The notes under the pieces are model-generated. The model saw nothing but the letters and a program-made list of their open reading frames with translations. It was not told where the DNA came from and ran no database searches. Shown here piece by piece: positions 15,947 through 19,701 of a stretch of 19,701 nt of DNA. The stretch comes from Candidatus Poribacteria bacterium (GTDB lineage Bacteria > Abyssobacteria > SURF-5), in assembly GCA_016215705.1 (NCBI GenBank), contig JACRIR010000111.1, positions 1 through 19,701 on the forward strand. The letters run 5' to 3'. Positions within the stretch are counted from its first letter, which is position 1. The number at the start of each line of letters is the position of its first letter. The position numbers and the translations under genes were made by a program.

Positions 15947-16285
15947 CTATCGCTCCCTTTCGTCCAACTCGATGGTTATGTGGCAGGTGCGTTTCAGCAC
16001 CCTCAGCGCGCGTCCCATGGGCGCGGGACGGAAACGCTTGAGGGCCGGCCCGCCGTCCACAGTCGCTTTGCTGATATAAAGATTATCCACATTCACGTCG
16101 TTTCTCTGTTCTGCGTTTGATACGGCCGACTTGATGAGGCGCTGCACAATCTTCGTGGCGCCCTTTTGAGTGAATCGAAGCAAGCCGAGGGCCTCGTCGG
16201 TATTCTTGCCACGGACGAGGTCAACTACCAGTCTCGCTTTTCTGGGCGCGATCCTTATGAATCGGCCTTTTGCCTTCGCTATCAT
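15947..16285 (-). CDS. rplV: 50S ribosomal protein L22
   Basis: L22 spans the large subunit and its long beta-hairpin lines the peptide exit tunnel. The chosen ATG gives 112 residues starting MIAKAKGRFIRIAPRKARLV, which matches the family (110 in E. coli). The frame stays open upstream for another 76 codons, but that part lies inside rpsS and looks like nothing known, so the longer start is rejected. A GGAG lies about 9 bases before the chosen ATG. The hairpin region appears as GPALKRFRPAPMGRALRVLK near the C-terminus. It lies 29 bases after rpsS and 3 bases before rpsC. Confidence 0.98.
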   Translation of the reverse strand: MIAKAKGRFIRIAPRKARLVVDLVRGKNTDEALGLLRFTQKGATKIVQRLIKSAVSNAEQRNDVNVDNLYISKATVDGGPALKRFRPAPMGRALRVLKRTCHITIELDERER

Positions 16286-16314
16286 GATAACCGCTCCGTA
16301 AATTGGCGACTCGC

Positions 16315-16611
16315 TCAACCCTTCTTGCCGGGACGGACGGCGCTTGCCTTTTCCGCGCCGCCGTGCGCGCGAAAGAAGCGCGTTGGAGCGAATTCGCCGA
16401 GTTTGTGGCCGACCATATTCTCCGTGATATAGATTGGCAGAAACTTCTTGCCATTGTACACGGCCAGCGTCAACCCCACCATCTCGGGGAGTATCGTGGA
16501 ACGGCGTGACCACGTCCGAATGACCTTCTTGTCGCCGCTCGCCTGCTGGCGCTGTACTTTTTCCATCAGATGCTCGTCCACAAACGGGCCTTTTTTAATT
16601 GATCGTGCCAC
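16315..16611 (-). CDS. rpsS: 30S ribosomal protein S19
   Basis: S19 is a small-subunit head protein near the A-site finger and partners S13. The product has 98 residues (92 in E. coli) and starts [20 protein letters not shown]. The central [20 protein letters not shown] and the [18 protein letters not shown] segment are diagnostic. The start codon is GTG, with GGAGG seven bases upstream. A second reading frame overlaps this gene on the same strand as an upstream extension of rplV, but S19 clearly owns this interval. Confidence 0.98.
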   Translation of the reverse strand: MARSIKKGPFVDEHLMEKVQRQQASGDKKVIRTWSRRSTILPEMVGLTLAVYNGKKFLPIYITENMVGHKLGEFAPTRFFRAHGGAEKASAVRPGKKG

Positions 16612-16630
16612 CTGTCGGCCTCCGAACTAT

Positions 16631-17461
16631 TTATACTTTCCGCCTCTTGATGATGTATTTGTCCGAGGGTTTCGATTTTGTCCGCGTCTTGTACCCCTTT
16701 GCAGGCATACCCCACGGCGAGCACGGATGCCGCCCGCCGGAAGACTTCCCCTCGCCGCCTCCCAGAGGGTGATCAACTGGGTTCATGGCGACCCCGCGCA
16801 CATGCGGCCTACGCCCCCGCCACCTGGAACGACCCGCCTTGCCAAGTGAGACGTTCTCGTGTTCGATGTTGCCGAGTTGTCCGACAGTCGCCCGACACGC
16901 CGTCGGTATGAGCCGGACTTCGCCGGAGGGCAATTTCACATGGGCATAATCGCCTTCTTTGGCGACCAGTTGGGCGCCGGCTCCCGCGGTTCGCGCGAGC
17001 TGGCCCCCTTTGCCGGGCTTCATCTCTATATTATGAATGACCGTGCCAAGCGGGATATTCGTTATCGGCAAAGTATTTCCCACTAGAATTTCTGCATCCG
17101 GACCCGAGGACACTTTCGCTCCGACTTCCATGTAAAGAGGCGCAAGAATGTACCTTTTCTCGCCATCAGGGTACTGCACCAGCGCGATGCGGGCGGTACG
17201 ATTCGGATCGTATTCAATCGCTTTGACGACACCGATGACGCCGTCCTTGTCGCGCTTGAAATCTATATTGCGGTATTTCCTCTTATGGCCGCCGCCTCTG
17301 TGGCGCGAGGTCATCCGCCCGAGCGTGTTCCGGCCGCCGGATTGTGTGAGTCCGGCGGTAAGAGCCTTCTCCGGCTTCTTTCCCTTTGTCAGTTCTTCAA
17401 AGGTCAAGCCTGTCCTGAAGCGCAATCCCGGGGTCACCGGCGAGTATTTCTTGATGGCCAT
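16631..17461 (-). CDS. rplB: 50S ribosomal protein L2
   Basis: L2 is a primary 23S rRNA-binding protein needed for subunit association and peptidyl transferase activity. The product has 276 residues (273 in E. coli). Conserved blocks include [20 protein letters not shown] near 51-70, [20 protein letters not shown] in the middle, and [14 protein letters not shown] near the C-terminus. The histidine in VDH (His229 of the mature E. coli protein) is kept. The second histidine of the usual HPH triplet is leucine here. The C-terminal basic tail ends IIKRRKV. It has an ATG start and a 16-base gap after rplW. Confidence 0.99.
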   Translation of the reverse strand: MAIKKYSPVTPGLRFRTGLTFEELTKGKKPEKALTAGLTQSGGRNTLGRMTSRHRGGGHKRKYRNIDFKRDKDGVIGVVKAIEYDPNRTARIALVQYPDGEKRYILAPLYMEVGAKVSSGPDAEILVGNTLPITNIPLGTVIHNIEMKPGKGGQLARTAGAGAQLVAKEGDYAHVKLPSGEVRLIPTACRATVGQLGNIEHENVSLGKAGRSRWRGRRPHVRGVAMNPVDHPLGGGEGKSSGGRHPCSPWGMPAKGYKTRTKSKPSDKYIIKRRKV

Positions 17462-17477
17462 TTTGGTCCTTCCCAGC

Positions 17478-17762
17478 CTAGAAGAGCTCGATCTTATCGC
17501 CCTGTTTGAGAGTCACGATGGCCTTCTTCCAGTCCGGAGTATAGCCGACATGGAGGCGAATGCGTCTTTTCTTCCCCGGCATGCGCATAGTCCGAACATC
17601 CGTGACGTTCACCTTGAAAACGTCCTCGACCGCCTTCTTTATCTGAATCTTGTTGGCGCCGGACGCGACTTCAAACACATACTTGTTTTGTCTCTCACTC
17701 AGGAGAGTGGCCTTTTCCGAGATCACCGGCCTTTGTATTATCCTGTATGGGTCGTACTTCAT
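17478..17762 (-). CDS. rplW: 50S ribosomal protein L23
   Basis: L23 sits at the exit of the peptide tunnel and forms the docking site for trigger factor and the signal recognition particle. The product has 94 residues (100 in E. coli). It begins [19 protein letters not shown] with the conserved RPVISEKAT motif, and has [18 protein letters not shown] around residues 36-53, the core alpha/beta fold. Its ATG overlaps the rplD stop by four bases (ATGA). The next gene, rplB, starts 16 bases after its stop. Confidence 0.98.
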   Translation of the reverse strand: MKYDPYRIIQRPVISEKATLLSERQNKYVFEVASGANKIQIKKAVEDVFKVNVTDVRTMRMPGKKRRIRLHVGYTPDWKKAIVTLKQGDKIELF

Positions 17763-18382
17763 GAAAGCTTTTTCTCCAGCGCTTCAACAGCCCCCTTCGT
17801 GAAGAGCAGTTTCTTGTGGCTGATGATATCGAGCGCGCCCAAAGAGTTGACGAATGTCTGTTTGACGCCGGGGATGTTCCTTGCCGAAAGATACACGTTC
17901 TTGTCCGGCTCCTGAGTCACGATCAGGCAGCTTTCCGAGATGTTGAGCCGCCTGAGGATCAACGCGAGCTCCTTGGTCTTCGGGGCATCAAGCGTCAACT
18001 CGTTCAATATGACGATCAGTCCATTCTGCATTTTGTCGGCAAGCAGCGACGCAACGGCTTTCCGCCTGAAGGCCGGAGAGACCTTCTTCGAAAAATCACG
18101 CGGATGGGGTCCGAATGCGACTCCTCCACCTCGCCAATGCGGGGACTTGCCGCTGCCGATTCGCGCCCGTCCGGTGCCCTTTTGCCTCCAAAGCTTCTTG
18201 GTGCTGCCGGCAACTTCGCCGCGTTCTTTCGTGGCGGCTGTGCCCTGCCTGATGTTCGCCTGTTGTGCAACGACAACTTGATGCACAACGGCCTCATGGG
18301 GAGTAACAGCGAACACTTTGTCACTCAACTCCACTTTGCCGAGTTGAGAACCATTTGTAGCGAAAAGGACGGCCTCTCCCAT
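17759..18382 (-). CDS. rplD: 50S ribosomal protein L4
   Basis: L4 lines the nascent-peptide exit tunnel, and in some bacteria it represses its own operon by binding the leader RNA. The product has 207 residues (201 in E. coli). The extended tunnel loop is visible as KLWRQKGTGRARIGS around residues 63-77, followed by the PHWRGGGVAFGPHPRDF stretch. The ATG lies one base after the rplC stop (TGAGATG), and the last four bases overlap the rplW start as ATGA, which suggests translational coupling on both sides. Its presence just downstream of the structured rpsJ-rplC gap makes autoregulation there worth considering, but this is inference. Confidence 0.99.
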   Translation of the reverse strand: MGEAVLFATNGSQLGKVELSDKVFAVTPHEAVVHQVVVAQQANIRQGTAATKERGEVAGSTKKLWRQKGTGRARIGSGKSPHWRGGGVAFGPHPRDFSKKVSPAFRRKAVASLLADKMQNGLIVILNELTLDAPKTKELALILRRLNISESCLIVTQEPDKNVYLSARNIPGVKQTFVNSLGALDIISHKKLLFTKGAVEALEKKLS

Positions 18383-18383
18383 C

Positions 18384-19034
18384 TCAACTCTTTCCTTTCA
18401 CTGCTTTACCCGGCCCCTTCACGGCTTTGAGAATCTCGACCAGACCGCCATTCGGCCCGGGAATCCCTCCCCTGACGAAGAGGAGGTTCTTTTCCGCGTC
18501 CACCCTGACCACTTTCAGGTTCTGGATGGTGCGGGTGACGTTCCCCATCTGGCCGGGCATCCCTTGACCCCTCCAGACCTCTGACGGAAATGCGCATTGG
18601 CCGATCGAGCCTACTCGCCGGTGTGAAGTATGACCGTGACTGGCCGGGCCGCCTCTAAAGCGAAAACGACGGACAACGCCCGCAAAGCCACGTCCCTTGG
18701 TTGTTCCTCTGACATCCACGAGTTCGCCCGCCTTGAAGACGTCAACCTTGACTTCAGCCGCCTGGCTGACTGCCGGCGCCGAACTCATCGAGAATTCGTG
18801 AAGACTCCTCTTCGAGGCAACGCCCGCCCGTTTGAAGTGCCCCTGCAAGGACTTTGAGACATTGCGTTTCTTGTCCTCGAATCCCAGTTGGACGGCCTCA
18901 TAGCCGTCGCTCTCCTTTGTCTTCACCTGAGTGACGACGCAGGGACCGGCCTGTATCACCGTTACCGGGATGAAGTTTCCATCTTCCGCGAATATCTGGG
19001 ACATTCCCAATTTTCTGCCGAGCAATCCGAACAC
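18384..19034 (-). CDS. rplC: 50S ribosomal protein L3
   Basis: L3 binds 23S rRNA early in assembly and sends a loop towards the peptidyl-transferase centre. The product has 216 residues (about 209 in E. coli). It opens with the signature MFGLLGRKLGMSQIF, carries the GTTKGRGFAGVVRRF segment near residues 109-123, and the RGQGMPGQMGNVT loop near 155-167, which contains the conserved glutamine. The start is GTG; the likely ribosome-binding purines (AGGAAAGGG) lie about 8-10 bases upstream. It follows the long structured gap after rpsJ and ends one base before rplD. Confidence 0.99.
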   Translation of the reverse strand: MFGLLGRKLGMSQIFAEDGNFIPVTVIQAGPCVVTQVKTKESDGYEAVQLGFEDKKRNVSKSLQGHFKRAGVASKRSLHEFSMSSAPAVSQAAEVKVDVFKAGELVDVRGTTKGRGFAGVVRRFRFRGGPASHGHTSHRRVGSIGQCAFPSEVWRGQGMPGQMGNVTRTIQNLKVVRVDAEKNLLFVRGGIPGPNGGLVEILKAVKGPGKAVKGKS

Positions 19035-19232
19035 TTCCTTGCCCTTTCCTGCTGATTAGCGCCACTCCACCCGTGCTGATCCGGGGTGGATGCACCCATT
19101 CACGTACGCTCCCGCTGCGAAGGAGCCCACCCTTTTTACCCGCCACAAGAACCCGCCGCAAGCTGTTTGCGAGGAGCCATTTCCGTCCTTCCGCACGGTC
19201 CCCGTCTCAGGGGAGCGGCGCCGCGCGAGAAG
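19035..19232 (-). promoter_or_regulatory. Structured intergenic RNA between rpsJ and rplC
   Basis: This 198-base stretch has no ordinary gene but several inverted repeats in a row. They are TCCCC/GGGGA at 19199-19214 (6-base loop), CGCAA/TTGCG at 19157-19171, GCTCC/GGAGC at 19108-19126, and a longer pair TCCACCC/GGGTGGA at 19066-19090. The last competes with GGGTG/CACCC at 19084-19097, because both use the same GGGTG bases. None is followed by a T-run on the coding strand, so an intrinsic terminator is unlikely. A cis-acting ribosomal-protein leader controlling rplC-rplD is inferred, by analogy with L4 autoregulation of the S10 operon in E. coli, where the leader lies before rpsJ. An mRNA processing site is an alternative. 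Confidence 0.4.
19136..19180 (-). CDS. Possible 14-codon leader ORF between rpsJ and rplC
   Basis: A tiny ORF reads MAPRKQLAAGSCGG and stops at TAA. It is listed because its ATG has a good Shine-Dalgarno sequence, AAGGA, five bases upstream, and because it lies inside the one long structured gap of the ribosomal cluster. The coding sequence overlaps a small hairpin (19157-19171). A leader peptide that couples translation to folding of the mRNA ahead of rplC is one reading. A chance ORF is equally possible, since 14 codons carry little statistical weight. No homologue is recognised. Confidence 0.25.
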   Translation of the reverse strand: MAPRKQLAAGSCGG

Positions 19233-19544
19233 CTAGAGTTTTATCTCGACGTTGACGCCTGCCGGAAGATCAAGCTTCATCAACGCGTCAACCGTCTGCG
19301 GTGTTGGCTCGATTATATCAATCAAACGCTTATGCGTGCGAATCTCGAACTGCTCGCGGGACTTCTTGTCTACGTGAGGCGAACGCAGAACGGTGATAAT
19401 GCTGCGTGACGTGGGCAAAGGAATTGGACCGGCTACCTTAGCGCCCGTTCGCCTGCACGTATCCACAATCTCGCCCGTGGACTGGTCGAGTATCCTGTAG
19501 TCGTAGGCTTTAAGCCTGATCCTTATTTTCTGGCTGTCTGCCAT
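19233..19544 (-). CDS. rpsJ: 30S ribosomal protein S10
   Basis: S10 is a small-subunit head protein; in many bacteria it also acts with NusB in transcription antitermination. The 103-residue product matches the normal length. It starts [20 protein letters not shown] and holds the conserved [13 protein letters not shown] segment around residues 33-45 and the [19 protein letters not shown] segment around 55-73. The ATG is preceded by a purine-rich GGAG/AGGA stretch. It is the first complete gene of the S10 part. It is followed by an unusually long gap of 198 bases before rplC, whereas almost all other junctions here are under 70 bases. Confidence 0.99.
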   Translation of the reverse strand: MADSQKIRIRLKAYDYRILDQSTGEIVDTCRRTGAKVAGPIPLPTSRSIITVLRSPHVDKKSREQFEIRTHKRLIDIIEPTPQTVDALMKLDLPAGVNVEIKL

Positions 19545-19562
19545 GTTCCTGTTTGCTCCGGC

Positions 19563-19701
19563 CTATTCGATGACTTCGGTTACGACGCCCGAGCCGACGG
19601 TGCGACCGCCTTCGCGGATAGCGAACCGAAGCTCTTTTTCCATCGCAATAGGCGTCAGCAGTTCCACATTGATCAACACGTTGTCGCCGGGCATCACCAT
19701 C
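19563..19701 (-). CDS. tuf: Elongation factor Tu, C-terminal fragment (cut by window edge)
   Basis: EF-Tu is the GTPase that brings aminoacyl-tRNA to the ribosomal A site. Only about the last 46 residues are inside the window; the gene continues beyond base 19701. The visible part reads MVMPGDN, then [20 protein letters not shown], and ends GVVTEVIE before a TAG stop. This is the conserved barrel domain 3 end of bacterial EF-Tu. It lies 18 bases before rpsJ in the same direction, the usual str-to-S10 junction. Whether rpsG and fusA lie further upstream cannot be seen. The identification is firm because the C-terminal motif is nearly invariant in bacteria. Confidence 0.97.
   Translation of the reverse strand, partial: MVMPGDNVLINVELLTPIAMEKELRFAIREGGRTVGSGVVTEVIE

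Noticed and set aside
16286-16513. Upstream in-frame extension of rplV by 76 codons
   Set aside because: It lies inside rpsS in another frame and has no L22 homology; the ATG at 16285 gives the normal length and start.
19136-19180. Likeness of the leader ORF (APRKQLA) to residues 15-21 of eukaryotic histone H3
   Set aside because: Seven residues in a bacterial intergenic mini-ORF are best read as coincidence; no other histone sequence is present.
1-19701. CRISPR arrays, tRNA or rRNA genes, insertion sequences, toxin-antitoxin or defence genes
   Set aside because: No periodic repeats, no tRNA-like cloverleaf, no transposase or terminal inverted repeats, and no defence-type domains were seen on either strand.

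Overview
This window is a bacterial ribosomal-protein supercluster (S10-spc-alpha order) followed by a small, separate four-gene operon. All genes run on the minus strand, so transcription goes from high to low coordinates. The organism is a free-living-type bacterium of moderate-to-high G+C. The window does not fix its phylum. Useful marks are: rpsD sits inside the alpha cluster between rpsK and rpoA; adk, map, infA and rpmJ lie between secY and rpsM; S14 is the short zinc-binding form; S4, L24, L36 and the adenylate kinase lid also keep zinc-ligand cysteines; rpmD (L30) is absent; and TTG or GTG start codons are frequent. This mix would fit an uncultured or deep-branching lineage, but that is inference.

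Layout from high to low coordinates. At 19701-19563 is the C-terminus of EF-Tu (tuf). Then come rpsJ, a 198-base non-coding interval with several hairpins and a tiny possible leader ORF, and rplC-rplD-rplW-rplB-rpsS-rplV-rpsC-rplP-rpmC-rpsQ (S10 part). The spc part is rplN-rplX-rplE-rpsN-rpsH-rplF-rplR-rpsE-rplO-secY. It is followed by adk-map-infA-rpmJ and the alpha part rpsM-rpsK-rpsD-rpoA-rplQ. A clear rho-independent terminator closes the cluster at 4121-4145.

The 371 bases between rplQ and the next gene (3799-4169) hold that terminator, a REP-like palindrome, a good sigma70-type promoter for the minus strand and a 5' UTR hairpin. The downstream operon encodes a glycerophosphodiester phosphodiesterase-family protein, a DUF362 protein with an aromatic hydrophobic tail, an FAD-dependent amine-oxidase-like oxidoreductase and a class I SAM methyltransferase. 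Their ends nearly touch (gaps of 1, 15 and 1 bases), so they are probably co-transcribed and translationally coupled. A role in lipid, polyprenyl or glycan modification is plausible but unproven.

Most of the window is conserved housekeeping sequence, and I found no clear sign of a new defence or mobile system. The places worth a second look are the structured rpsJ-rplC interval, the four-gene operon, the missing rpmD and the palindrome at 4012-4051.
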